The notes under the pieces were generated by a model. The model had not been told where the DNA came from. It did not search any database and worked only from the letters and a program-made list of their open reading frames with translations. From NCBI GenBank assembly GCA_002422665.1, contig DITA01000147.1:1-5945 (forward strand): a DNA stretch of 5,945 bases, written 5' to 3'. The DNA is from Cloacibacterium caeni_C. Lineage in GTDB: Bacteria > Bacteroidota > Bacteroidia > Flavobacteriales > Weeksellaceae. Below, in pieces: positions 1-5,584 of this stretch. The position numbers and the translations under genes are program-made. The first letter of the stretch is position 1. Each line of letters begins with the position of its first letter.

Positions 1-1
1 T

Positions 2-91
2 GCTACTGTTGACTCTGCTGCTGCTGTTGTTGACTCTGCTGCTGCAACTGTTGATTCAGCTGCTGCTAAAGTTGAAGAAGCTGCAAAATAA
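2..91 (+). CDS. VDSAA-repeat Ala-rich protein, 3' end only (probable lipoprotein)
   Basis: Only the last 29 codons and the TAA stop are inside the window; the start lies upstream. The visible part contains three full heptads of the form VDSAAAx (8-28, 29-49, 50-70) preceded by the end of another, then a short KVEEAAK tail. It is clearly a paralogue of the complete gene at 405-689, which has the same heptads and a related KVEEAVKK ending, so this one probably also begins with a lipoprotein signal peptide, though that cannot be seen. The heptad spacing with Val at one position and Ala elsewhere suggests a long amphipathic helix. Function unknown. A strong terminator follows 22 bases after the stop, so it is transcribed separately from its neighbour. 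Codon use is striking: every visible Val is GTT. Confidence 0.85.
   Translation, partial: ATVDSAAAVVDSAAATVDSAAAKVEEAAK
8..70 (+). repeat. Three tandem 21-bp coding repeats (VDSAAAx)
   Basis: Three consecutive 21-bp units start at 8, 29 and 50, each encoding V-D-S-A-A-A-x with x being V, T or K. Bases differ mainly at third positions (GAC/GAT, TCT/TCA). The array continues upstream of the window, since the residues before it (A-T) fit the end of another unit. Confidence 0.8.
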
Positions 92-113
92 TTTTTCTCA
101 ACAGAAAAAAACT

Positions 114-144
114 AAAACGTTCCTCTCAGAGGAGCGTTTTTTTT
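114..144 (+). terminator. Intrinsic terminator of the first VDSAA-repeat gene
   Basis: Stem AAAACG-T-TCCTC (114-125) pairs with GAGGA-G-CGTTTT (129-140) around a 3-base loop, with one T-G wobble, and runs into eight T residues (137-144). It stands 22 bases after the stop at 91 and would end transcription before the next gene. Confidence 0.88.
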
Positions 145-174
145 ATACTTGCAAATGTAAAATTAAATAGTTAG

Positions 175-203
175 TCATCTAATTTTTTTTAGATGATTTT
201 TTT
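175..203 (+). terminator. Possible second (back-up) terminator hairpin
   Basis: TCATCTAA (175-182) and TTAGATGA (189-196) are perfect inverted repeats separated by six T residues, followed by seven T residues (197-203). The form fits an intrinsic terminator, but the stem has only two G-C pairs, so it is weak. It sits 31 bases after the stronger terminator and could catch read-through. Confidence 0.4.
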
Positions 204-277
204 GTATTTATAAGTTGTAGAAATTGAATTTAATTTTGATTTAAAATATTTAATTTTCTGATTATCAATCTTATTTT

Positions 278-309
278 TTTGTAAAATCTCTTTACAAAGA
301 TATTTACAA
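278..309. promoter_or_regulatory. Three TTTACAA half-sites, possible operator
   Basis: TTTGTAAA (278-285) and TTTACAAA (291-298) form an inverted repeat with a 5-base spacer, and a further TTTACAA follows at 303-309. The three 7-base half-sites are centred on 282, 294 and 306, that is 12 bases apart. They lie 33 to 64 bases before the -7 box at 342-349, a usual place for an activator. The AT-rich background makes chance occurrence possible, and no known regulator is assigned. Confidence 0.25.
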
Positions 310-341
310 TGAATTTTCAAATTATATTTTCGGAGTGGTTA

Positions 342-349
342 TACATTTG
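342..349 (+). promoter_or_regulatory. Bacteroidota-type -7 promoter box (TACATTTG)
   Basis: TACATTTG matches the TAnnTTTG -7 consensus of flavobacterial housekeeping promoters exactly. It would start transcription near 355, giving a leader of about 50 bases for the lipoprotein gene at 405. The usual upstream TTG (-33) element is not evident at the expected distance, so the promoter may rely on an activator or on the AT-rich upstream DNA. Confidence 0.65.
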
Positions 350-404
350 TATCAACAAAATGAAACAAACAAATTTTTTAAACCCTTAAATTAAATTTAT
401 TATT

Positions 405-689
405 ATGAAAAAATCATTATTCGTAGCAGCTGTAGCTGCTTTAGCATTAGTTGCTTGTAACAAAAAAGAAACAATTGAAACCACTGAAACTGTAGATTCA
501 GCTGCAACTGCAATGGTAGATTCAGCTGCGGTAACTGTAGACTCTGCTGCTGCTGTGGTAGATTCAGCTGCTGCTAAAGTAGAAGACGCTGCTAAAAACG
601 CTTCTGCTGAAGCTAAAGACGCAGTAAAAGATGCAGCTAAAGAAGTGAAAGAAGGAGCAGCTAAAGTAGAAGAAGCTGTGAAAAAATAA
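405..689 (+). CDS. Small VDSAA-repeat lipoprotein, LEA-like tail
   Basis: The 94-residue product has a lipoprotein signal peptide: MKK, a hydrophobic stretch at 4-17 and the lipobox L-V-A-C with Cys18 as the lipidated residue. Residues N-K-K-E after the Cys give a charged start, only loosely like the Lys/acidic surface-export signals of flavobacterial lipoproteins. Residues 30-58 are four VDSAA units (one of 8 residues, three of 7), followed by a degenerate unit and a tail at about 59-94 rich in Ala, Lys and Glu. That tail is predicted here as a charged amphipathic helix resembling LEA-type or Lpp-like sequences in composition. There are no aromatic residues beyond Phe6. The function is not known; an envelope spacer or stress protein is only a guess. 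The ATG start is set by the signal peptide and the promoter at 342-349; no Shine-Dalgarno is visible, as usual in this phylum. It is a tandem paralogue of the gene ending at 91, but with a longer C-terminal tail and mostly GTA instead of GTT Val codons. Confidence 0.92.
   Translation: MKKSLFVAAVAALALVACNKKETIETTETVDSAATAMVDSAAVTVDSAAAVVDSAAAKVEDAAKNASAEAKDAVKDAAKEVKEGAAKVEEAVKK
492..578 (+). repeat. Four tandem coding repeats (VDSAA-x-x)
   Basis: Units start at 492 (24 bp), 516, 537 and 558 (21 bp each) and encode VDSAATAM, VDSAAVT, VDSAAAV and VDSAAAK. A degenerate fifth (V-E-D-A-A-K-N) follows at 579. Three of the four begin GTAGATTCAGCTGC. The extra codon in the first unit breaks the strict heptad. 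Confidence 0.8.
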
Positions 690-711
690 TTAAGAAATTA
701 ATTACAAACAG

Positions 712-741
712 AACCGCCTCTTGAAAACGAGGCGGTTTTTT
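712..741 (+). terminator. Strong intrinsic terminator between converging genes
   Basis: AACCGCCTC (712-720) pairs perfectly with GAGGCGGTT (729-737) around an 8-base loop and runs into TTTTTT (736-741). It ends the + strand lipoprotein gene 22 bases after its stop. The stop codon of the converging - strand methyltransferase gene (740-742) overlaps the T-run. Read on the - strand the stem is followed by CTGTTTGT, a poorer tail, so termination in that direction is possible but weaker. Confidence 0.9.
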
Positions 742-1510
742 ATTTAGAGAGTTTTTGTCTCAGTATTTCGTAGCAGGAAATAGCCACTGCATTACTTAGA
801 TTAAGTGAATCTATAGTTCCAGACATCGGGATGAGAATGTTTTCACCTTTATGGAGCCAAAAATCACTTAAGCCAGAATGTTCCGTTCCGAAAAATAATG
901 CAGATTTTTCATTGAAGTTTTTTTTGTATAAATCTTCGGCGGTTTCATCCATAAACGTGGTGTAGATTTTGAAACAATTCTCTTGTAAAAACGCCAAAGT
1001 TTCTTCATTGGTCGCAGAGAATATGTTCATTCCAAAAAAACAACCTACGCTGCTTCGTAAAACGTTTGGGTTGTAAAAGTCTACTCTAGAATCGGTAACA
1101 ATTAATGCATCTATTCCAAAAGCTTCGCAACTTCTCAAAATTGCCCCAAGATTTCCTGGTTTTTCTACAGATTCTACTACAATAACAGAAGCATTGTCTT
1201 TTGGCTGATAATTTTTTAAATCAAATTCTTTGGTTTTGTAAATGCCAATAATTCCTTCAGAAGTTCCTCTGTAAGCTAGTTTTTCATATACTTGACTGGA
1301 AACAAAATGTATTTTACCATCGGGATGATTGATTCCAAAAATAGATTCGCAAATAAAAAATTCTACATTTTCAAAACCGAATTGCAATGCGCGTTCGTTT
1401 TCTTGTTTCCCTTCTACTACAAAAACACCAGATTTCTTACGAAACCTATTGTCTGTAATTAATCTGTTGAGGTTTTTTATTTTTTCGTTTTGTAAGCTTT
1501 CGATAATCAT
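740..1510 (-). CDS. SpoU/TrmH-family RNA 2'-O-methyltransferase
   Basis: The 256-residue product has the layout of SpoU-family enzymes, which methylate the ribose 2'-OH of rRNA or tRNA with S-adenosylmethionine through a trefoil-knot (SPOUT) fold. The N-terminal part (about 5-95) resembles the L30e-like RNA-binding domain. The three family motifs are all present: motif 1 with P-G-N120-L-G122-A-I-L-R126, motif 2 F-F-G-T-E210-H-S-G-L at 206-214, and motif 3 I-P-M-S-G-T-I-D-S-L-N at 227-237. The target nucleotide cannot be told from sequence; RlmB-like 23S rRNA or tRNA methylation are both possible. I place the start at the ATG of 1508-1510: a longer frame exists, but it begins with TTG at 1534 and adds eight residues that run through a short CGCAAAG repeat. 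It is last in the - strand run, 90 bp after the RmuC gene, and may have its own promoter at 1570-1577. Confidence 0.9.
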   Translation of the reverse strand: MIIESLQNEKIKNLNRLITDNRFRKKSGVFVVEGKQENERALQFGFENVEFFICESIFGINHPDGKIHFVSSQVYEKLAYRGTSEGIIGIYKTKEFDLKNYQPKDNASVIVVESVEKPGNLGAILRSCEAFGIDALIVTDSRVDFYNPNVLRSSVGCFFGMNIFSATNEETLAFLQENCFKIYTTFMDETAEDLYKKNFNEKSALFFGTEHSGLSDFWLHKGENILIPMSGTIDSLNLSNAVAISCYEILRQKLSK

Positions 1511-1520
1511 ATTTTTGAAA

Positions 1521-1536
1521 CGCAAAGTGCGCAAAG
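1521..1536. repeat. CGCAAAG direct repeat ahead of the methyltransferase gene
   Basis: CGCAAAG occurs at 1521-1527 and 1530-1536 (read on the - strand: CTTTGCG-CA-CTTTGCG), a 9-base period, just before the ATG at 1510. It stands out as GC-richer than its surroundings. I recall similar CTTTGCG strings as dispersed repeats between flavobacterial genes, but this is memory and not verified. Confidence 0.4.
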
Positions 1537-1569
1537 TAAATTTTTAAAATTTTAATGTTTTTAAGGTTG

Positions 1570-1577
1570 CAAAGATG
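1570..1577 (-). promoter_or_regulatory. Possible -7 box (CATCTTTG) for the methyltransferase gene
   Basis: On the - strand CATCTTTG followed by CA differs from TAnnTTTG at one base, and resembles the common flavobacterial string TATCTTTGCA. It would give a leader of about 50 bases before the ATG at 1510. No TTG element is seen upstream, so co-transcription with the RmuC gene remains as likely. Confidence 0.35.
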
Positions 1578-1600
1578 AAAATCATAAGATTTCCATTATT

Positions 1601-2986
1601 TTATTCCTCGTCTAAATTTTCTAAACTAGAATTTGCTCTATTAAGAATAGCATCAGGTAAAGATTTTTTAGCTTTTGCACCCATTATTTTCAATTTCTGA
1701 ACGCTAGTAATCAGATTTCCTTTTCCGTCTACTAATTTATTCATGGCTCCTTCGTATTCGGTTTTTGCTTCGTCCATTTTTTTGCCGATTTTAACTAAAT
1801 CAGTAACAAAGCCATCGAATTTATCATACAAAGCTCCAGCTTGTCTTGCGATTTCATATGCGTTTTCTTGTTGTTTTTGATTCGTCCACATAGAATCGAT
1901 GGTGCGAAGTGTTGCCAATAAAGTAGAAGGCGTTACAATTACAATATTTCTTTCAAAAGCTTTATTGTATAGTTGAGTGTCTTCGTTTAGAGCAATTGCA
2001 AATGCAGGTTCTATAGGAATGAAAAGTAAAACAAAATCAGGACTTTCCATTTGATAGAGATGCTGATAATTTTTACTTCCTAATTGTTCTACATGTCTTT
2101 TTAGAGAATTTACATGCTCTTTTAAGAAGCTGTTTTTTTGTTCGTCATCTTCTTCGTTGATGTATTTTTCGTAGGCAGTAAGTGAAACTTTAGAGTCTAC
2201 AATCATTTTTTTACCATCAGGAAGGTTGATGATTACGTCTGGCTGAACTCTGTTTCCTTCTTCTGTGGTAAAACTTTTCTGAATTTCATATTCTCTACCT
2301 TTTTCTAAGCCAGATTTTTCTAAAACTCTTTCTAAAACTAGTTCTCCCCAGTTTCCTTGAATTTTGCTATCGCCTTTCAATGCTTTGGTAAGATTTAGCG
2401 TTTCTTTGCTCATTTGCAAATTCATTTCTTTAAGTCCAAGAATTTGTTGACGAAGAGCTGCGTGGTAATCTATACTTTCTTTGTGCGTGTTTTCTACTTT
2501 TTTCTCAAAATCTGTAATTTTTTCTTGAAGAGGATTCAAAATGTTCTTCAAGTTTTGTTGATTTTGTTCCGTGAATTTTAGGGTTTTTTCTTCTAAAATT
2601 TTATTCGCTAAATTCTCGAATTGCAACTTTGCCTCTTCCTGAATTTTTACAATTTCTTCTTTTTGGGAATCCAATAATTGCTGAAGACTTTCATTCTGAG
2701 CAGCCAATTGAGATTTCAAACCGATTAATTGATTTTTATCGTTTTGAAGTTCCTTAATTTCGGAGTTTTGTCTTTCGTTAAGTTCTTGTTGCTCTGCAAT
2801 TTTCTGAATTTGAGCTTTATTTTCAGCAGAAATTTCCGCGATAATTTTGTTAAAATCGGCTTCTTTTTGATTGAAGTTTTGTTGCAATTCTTCATGGCTT
2901 TTTCTAGAAACCGAAGAAGATTTCAAAATAAAATATGCCAAAACAGCACCGAGAATAAATGCGAGAATAATGTATAAGATTTCCAT
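1601..2986 (-). CDS. rmuC: RmuC-family DNA recombination protein
   Basis: The 461-residue product matches RmuC in layout and length. It has an N-terminal membrane helix (3-21) with the rest probably in the cytoplasm, a long Gln/Glu/Lys-rich coiled coil (about 28-200) and a C-terminal RmuC domain (about 205-435). In that domain the conserved G-N-W-G-E215 motif is followed by Q-P-D250, then I-V-D264-S-K266, the D...(D/E)-x-K arrangement of a restriction-endonuclease-like fold. A second conserved block, F-I-P-I-E-P at 322-327, follows. In Escherichia coli, RmuC limits recombination at short inverted repeats; a nuclease role is inferred from the fold and not proven by this sequence. The ATG at 2986 places the membrane helix at the very N-terminus as in homologues. 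The gene follows the DUF1801 gene by 49 bp. No truncation or missing key residue is seen. Confidence 0.93.
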   Translation of the reverse strand: MEILYIILAFILGAVLAYFILKSSSVSRKSHEELQQNFNQKEADFNKIIAEISAENKAQIQKIAEQQELNERQNSEIKELQNDKNQLIGLKSQLAAQNESLQQLLDSQKEEIVKIQEEAKLQFENLANKILEEKTLKFTEQNQQNLKNILNPLQEKITDFEKKVENTHKESIDYHAALRQQILGLKEMNLQMSKETLNLTKALKGDSKIQGNWGELVLERVLEKSGLEKGREYEIQKSFTTEEGNRVQPDVIINLPDGKKMIVDSKVSLTAYEKYINEEDDEQKNSFLKEHVNSLKRHVEQLGSKNYQHLYQMESPDFVLLFIPIEPAFAIALNEDTQLYNKAFERNIVIVTPSTLLATLRTIDSMWTNQKQQENAYEIARQAGALYDKFDGFVTDLVKIGKKMDEAKTEYEGAMNKLVDGKGNLITSVQKLKIMGAKAKKSLPDAILNRANSSLENLDEE

Positions 2987-2991
2987 TTTTC

Positions 2992-2999
2992 AAAATTAC
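2992..2999 (-). promoter_or_regulatory. TAATTTTG box next to the rmuC start
   Basis: On the - strand TAATTTTG fits TAnnTTTG exactly and ends five bases before the rmuC ATG. If used, the transcript would start at or very near the ATG and be almost leaderless. The region is AT-rich and no TTG element is seen upstream, so this may be chance. Confidence 0.22.
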
Positions 3000-3035
3000 A
3001 AAAAGAAAAAGTTATAATGATTATCTTGTGGAAAA

Positions 3036-3380
3036 CTAAAATTTCTCTTTTCTAAATTCTACAATTTCTTGAATCAAATCAAAAGGCAATTCTTCTTGCA
3101 AAGGAAACTGAACTGTACCTTTAGATGTTTTGTATTTCTTTAATTTTTCGGCAAAGATTTCTATGACTTCTGAGCCAGGATATAAACCGATATGATTTCT
3201 GAAACCGCCAAAATGAATTACGTTTTTGCCTTTCATTTTAAAAGTTGGAATTCCGTAATTGATACAGAGTTCACTTTCTGGAAGAAGATTTTGAATGAAA
3301 TTTTTCAGATTTTCTAAAATTTCTTGAGTTTCTTCAGGGAAATCTAAGCAATATTCTTCGTAGGTTTTGGGAGTTTTCAT
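3036..3380 (-). CDS. DUF1801 / YdhG-like protein
   Basis: The 114-residue product has the pattern of the small YdhG/DUF1801 family (YjbR/CyaY-like superfamily). It shows an N-terminal Y-x-x-Y segment with a helical stretch (about 6-32), then N-Y-G-I-P-T-F-K at 41-48, F-G-G-F-R-N-H-I-G-L-Y-P at 57-68, and the K-G-T-V-Q-F-P turn at 87-93. No signal peptide is present, so it is cytoplasmic. The family's biochemical role is not settled; some members have been called iron chaperone-like because of the CyaY-type fold, and I would not go further. The ATG at 3380 lies only 2 bp after the stop of the YCII-domain lipoprotein gene, which suggests translational coupling even though the two products should be in different compartments. 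Confidence 0.85.
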   Translation of the reverse strand: MKTPKTYEEYCLDFPEETQEILENLKNFIQNLLPESELCINYGIPTFKMKGKNVIHFGGFRNHIGLYPGSEVIEIFAEKLKKYKTSKGTVQFPLQEELPFDLIQEIVEFRKEKF

Positions 3381-3382
3381 GA

Positions 3383-3898
3383 TTATTCTTTAGAAATCAT
3401 TTTGTGATATTTCAGATGCATTGGTATTGCTGCAGAACCGTACCAAGGAAGAATTTCTACATCGAAAATTCCGTTTTTAATGGTTGGATCTCCTTGAAGC
3501 AAAGTTTTTACCTCTTCTTCGGTTTTAGCATCGATTAAGAAAATTCCACGATATTGAAGGTTGTTTTTCGTAGCAAAAGGACCTGCTAATTTCAGTTTTC
3601 CTGCTTTTTCCATGGCTTCCATGTTAGAAAAATGTCCTTTGAAAAGTTCGGAGCGCTGTGTTTTATCTGTAATTTCAGCATCTTTTGGGCCGGTTTTCAG
3701 AATCACGAGCATATAAGTTTTCATGCCACGTTCATCTGCGCCGAGAGAATCTGCTAATTTTTTATTTTTTTCCTGAGTGGTTACTATTTCATCAGCATTT
3801 TTACCTGCGGTTACCGGTTTTCCATTTTCACCTTTTTGGTAAACGATACAAGAACTTACGGTAACTGAGGCGATGATTAGATAAAGTAAATTTTTCAT
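3383..3898 (-). CDS. YCII-domain lipoprotein
   Basis: With the ATG at 3898 the product is 171 residues. It starts with a lipoprotein signal peptide (M-K-N, hydrophobic 4-14, lipobox V-S-S-C with Cys17). A 9-base longer frame begins with TTG and only adds M-S-Q before the natural signal peptide, so I rejected it. After a polar linker (about 18-58) a YCII-like domain follows (about 60-155): Y-M-L-V-I-L, a conserved-type His89 in F-K-G-H-F, A-G-P-F at 105-108, G-D-P at 136-138 and a final P-W-Y-G-S at 151-155. YCII proteins have a ferredoxin-like fold with a possible His/Asp active site; most characterised ones are cytoplasmic, whereas this one should be anchored in the envelope. Substrate unknown. 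It forms a tight pair with the DUF1801 gene (2-bp gap) and follows the LRR gene by 38 bp. Confidence 0.85.
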   Translation of the reverse strand: MKNLLYLIIASVTVSSCIVYQKGENGKPVTAGKNADEIVTTQEKNKKLADSLGADERGMKTYMLVILKTGPKDAEITDKTQRSELFKGHFSNMEAMEKAGKLKLAGPFATKNNLQYRGIFLIDAKTEEEVKTLLQGDPTIKNGIFDVEILPWYGSAAIPMHLKYHKMISKE

Positions 3899-3915
3899 TT
3901 GTGACAAGGTTTTAA

Positions 3916-3923
3916 TAAATGTA
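3916..3923 (-). promoter_or_regulatory. Weak -7-like box (TACATTTA) before the YCII gene
   Basis: On the - strand TACATTTA differs from TAnnTTTG at the last base and lies 17 bases before the ATG at 3898, inside the 38-bp gap after the LRR gene. There is no terminator in this gap, so the YCII gene may be read from the LRR promoter, from this box, or both. Confidence 0.25.
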
Positions 3924-3936
3924 AAAATTTTTGAAC

Positions 3937-5562
3937 TTACTTTTTGATAATTTTAAAATGATGATAACCTTCCTCGGTTTTGATGTACAAAATATAGGTG
4001 GAAGTTGGGAAGTTTTGTAGGTTGATTTCCGTAGATTTCCCTGAGTAAATGATTTTTCCAGATAAGTCATAAATCGAAATATTTTCAATCTTGTAATTTT
4101 GATTTTTGATGTGAAGGAAATCTTTTACAGGATTTGGATAGATGGCAAGCATTTTTTCATTGGGATTATTGGTCGCCAAAGTTTCGGTTTTTTCTAAGGT
4201 AATCGGTTCTCTGAAAGTGGCAAAATCTAAAATATACAGCGTATTGTCTTTAATCAAAATGGCTTCACAGCTGTATTTTCCAAAGTCTGTTGCTTTTACA
4301 GAGTTTATATTGTAATTTTCAGTAGTCGTAGAAGTTTTGTTGTCTAAATTTTTATACCAAGTGAAATAATAACCATCTGAAGCAGAGAGCAATTGGTTCA
4401 AACTAACGGCGCCTGCTAAAATTGCTTTTTCAGTTTTTTCTTCGTCATATCTTTGAGGAGAATATACAAAATCTGTGTTATTTGGTTTTTGATTGAGAAA
4501 ATTCTGAATTTCTGTTGCGCTAAATTTGTTGTTAGAAATGTTGCAAATTTCGGGAAGATTAGCCGGAATGTTTCCACTAAGTTTATTGCTCTGCAAGGAT
4601 AAACTCATCAACTGAGGAAGTGCTAAAACTTCTGTAGGGAAAGCGGTAATCTCATTATGATTTAACCAAAGTTGCTCTAGTTTTGCTAAAGAACTTAATG
4701 TTCCAAAATTGCTAGAAAGTTTATTATTAGCAAGATTTAAGTGAATTAAATTTTGTAAAGTGGCAATTTCTGTTGGAAGATTTTGCAGGTTGTTATTTTC
4801 TAGTGACAACCATTCTAAAGTGGTCAAGTTATTAAGTGCCGAAAACTTCGTAAGATTATTTTGGCTTGCGTCTAATGTTTTTAAAAACACAAGAGCACTT
4901 ATTTCCGAAGGAATTTCTGTCAGTTGATTTTTAGAAATATTCAGTTCTTCTAAATTCCCCAATGCAGAAAGATTGCTGAATTGTGTAATGGAATTATTGC
5001 TTACATTCAAATTTTTAAGAAAACTAAGACCTCCTAATGTGCTAGGAATTTCGGTCAAACCAAATCCAGAAAGGTCTAAGCTTTTAAGATTGGTAAACGA
5101 TGAGAAATTGGTAGAAGCAAGACTTCCTAAGTTATTACCGAGTAGAATTTCTTCTAAATTAGATAGTGATGAAATGTTACTGTAAAAATCTCCACTTAAA
5201 TTGTTATTGCTAATATTGAGGTAAGTAAGGTTAATTAGAGAACCTAAATTAGGGATGTTTCCGGTGAGTTTATTAGAACTTACATCTAATTTTTTTAGAT
5301 TGGTAAGACTCAAAACACCGCTAGGAAAGTTGCCTTCAAGAAGGTTTCCGTTCAATCTTAATTCTGTAACTGCTCCGTTTTCTATTTTTACGCCGAACCA
5401 ATAATAAGGATCTTTGGTAAGGTCCCATTTTTGGCTCCAGTTATCTCCATTGGTTTGATTGTAAATAGAAATAAGTGCATTTCTCTCTGATGTAGAAACG
5501 CTGTATTGAGCACTATAAATATTAAAAATAAGGAATACTAATAAAAGTAAAAATTTCTTCAA
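3937..5562 (-). CDS. Secreted leucine-rich-repeat protein with T9SS type A sorting domain
   Basis: The 541-residue product begins with a Sec signal peptide (M-K-K, hydrophobic 4-16, likely cleavage after Y-S-A18). Residues 25-63 form an N-terminal cap of the kind preceding bacterial LRRs (A-L-x-x-I-Y-N-Q-T-N-G-D-N-W, then W-F-G-V). About 13 leucine-rich repeats follow at 65-356, each 20-24 residues with the L-x-x-L-x-L/I-x-x-N-x-L core; several are of the L-T-E-I-P or L-x-G-N-I-P type. Residues 385-436 look Ig-like (F-T-W402-Y and D-F-G-K-Y-S-C432). The C-terminal 70 residues (472-541) are a type A T9SS sorting domain: Y-P-N-P-V at 475-479, a D-L-S-G-K-I turn at 499-504, and a basic K-I-I-K-K end. 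It should be exported by Sec, then T9SS, and released or attached at the cell surface, probably for binding proteins or glycans. The only start that keeps the signal peptide is TTG at 5562; there is no Met codon before residue 319. Promoter box at 5585-5592. Confidence 0.92.
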   Translation of the reverse strand: MKKFLLLLVFLIFNIYSAQYSVSTSERNALISIYNQTNGDNWSQKWDLTKDPYYWFGVKIENGAVTELRLNGNLLEGNFPSGVLSLTNLKKLDVSSNKLTGNIPNLGSLINLTYLNISNNNLSGDFYSNISSLSNLEEILLGNNLGSLASTNFSSFTNLKSLDLSGFGLTEIPSTLGGLSFLKNLNVSNNSITQFSNLSALGNLEELNISKNQLTEIPSEISALVFLKTLDASQNNLTKFSALNNLTTLEWLSLENNNLQNLPTEIATLQNLIHLNLANNKLSSNFGTLSSLAKLEQLWLNHNEITAFPTEVLALPQLMSLSLQSNKLSGNIPANLPEICNISNNKFSATEIQNFLNQKPNNTDFVYSPQRYDEEKTEKAILAGAVSLNQLLSASDGYYFTWYKNLDNKTSTTTENYNINSVKATDFGKYSCEAILIKDNTLYILDFATFREPITLEKTETLATNNPNEKMLAIYPNPVKDFLHIKNQNYKIENISIYDLSGKIIYSGKSTEINLQNFPTSTYILYIKTEEGYHHFKIIKK

Positions 5563-5584
5563 AATTTGTGTTTAAAAATCTGTG

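Larger units (their letters stand above)
92..404. other. Intergenic region between the two VDSAA-repeat genes
   Basis: This 313-base stretch carries no credible gene on either strand. It holds the terminator of the upstream gene (114-144), a second AT-rich hairpin followed by T residues (175-203), a set of three TTTACAA-type half-sites (278-309) and the promoter of the downstream gene (342-349). The rest (about 204-277) is very AT-rich and shows nothing I can name. Confidence 0.7.

Noticed and set aside
360..389. Short frame M-K-Q-T-N-F-L-N-P in the leader of the lipoprotein gene, starting just after the expected transcription start
   Set aside because: Only nine codons, no attenuator hairpin and no run of regulatory codons; short frames are expected by chance here.
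1511..1534. Eight-residue N-terminal extension of the methyltransferase from a TTG
   Set aside because: The extension runs through a CGCAAAG repeat, and an ATG at 1510 gives a natural start for a SpoU-family protein.
1329..1547. Open frame of 72 codons on the + strand
   Set aside because: Lies opposite the methyltransferase gene, has no promoter and no recognisable protein features.
1538..1552. AT palindrome between rmuC and the methyltransferase gene
   Set aside because: Made only of A and T with no loop, typical of the base composition; not a terminator.
2729..2977. Open frame of 82 codons on the + strand, hydrophobic
   Set aside because: It is the reverse of the Gln/Glu/Lys-rich coiled coil of rmuC, which automatically reads as Phe/Leu-rich.
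3899..3907. Three-residue extension of the YCII lipoprotein from a TTG
   Set aside because: The ATG at 3898 starts directly with the M-K-N of a normal lipoprotein signal peptide.
4973..5185. Open frame of 70 codons on the + strand
   Set aside because: Antisense to the leucine-rich repeats; its apparent pattern mirrors theirs.
4494..5370. Regularly spaced similar DNA segments resembling a repeat array
   Set aside because: They are the coding units of the leucine-rich repeats (about 60-72 bp, divergent), not a CRISPR or satellite array.
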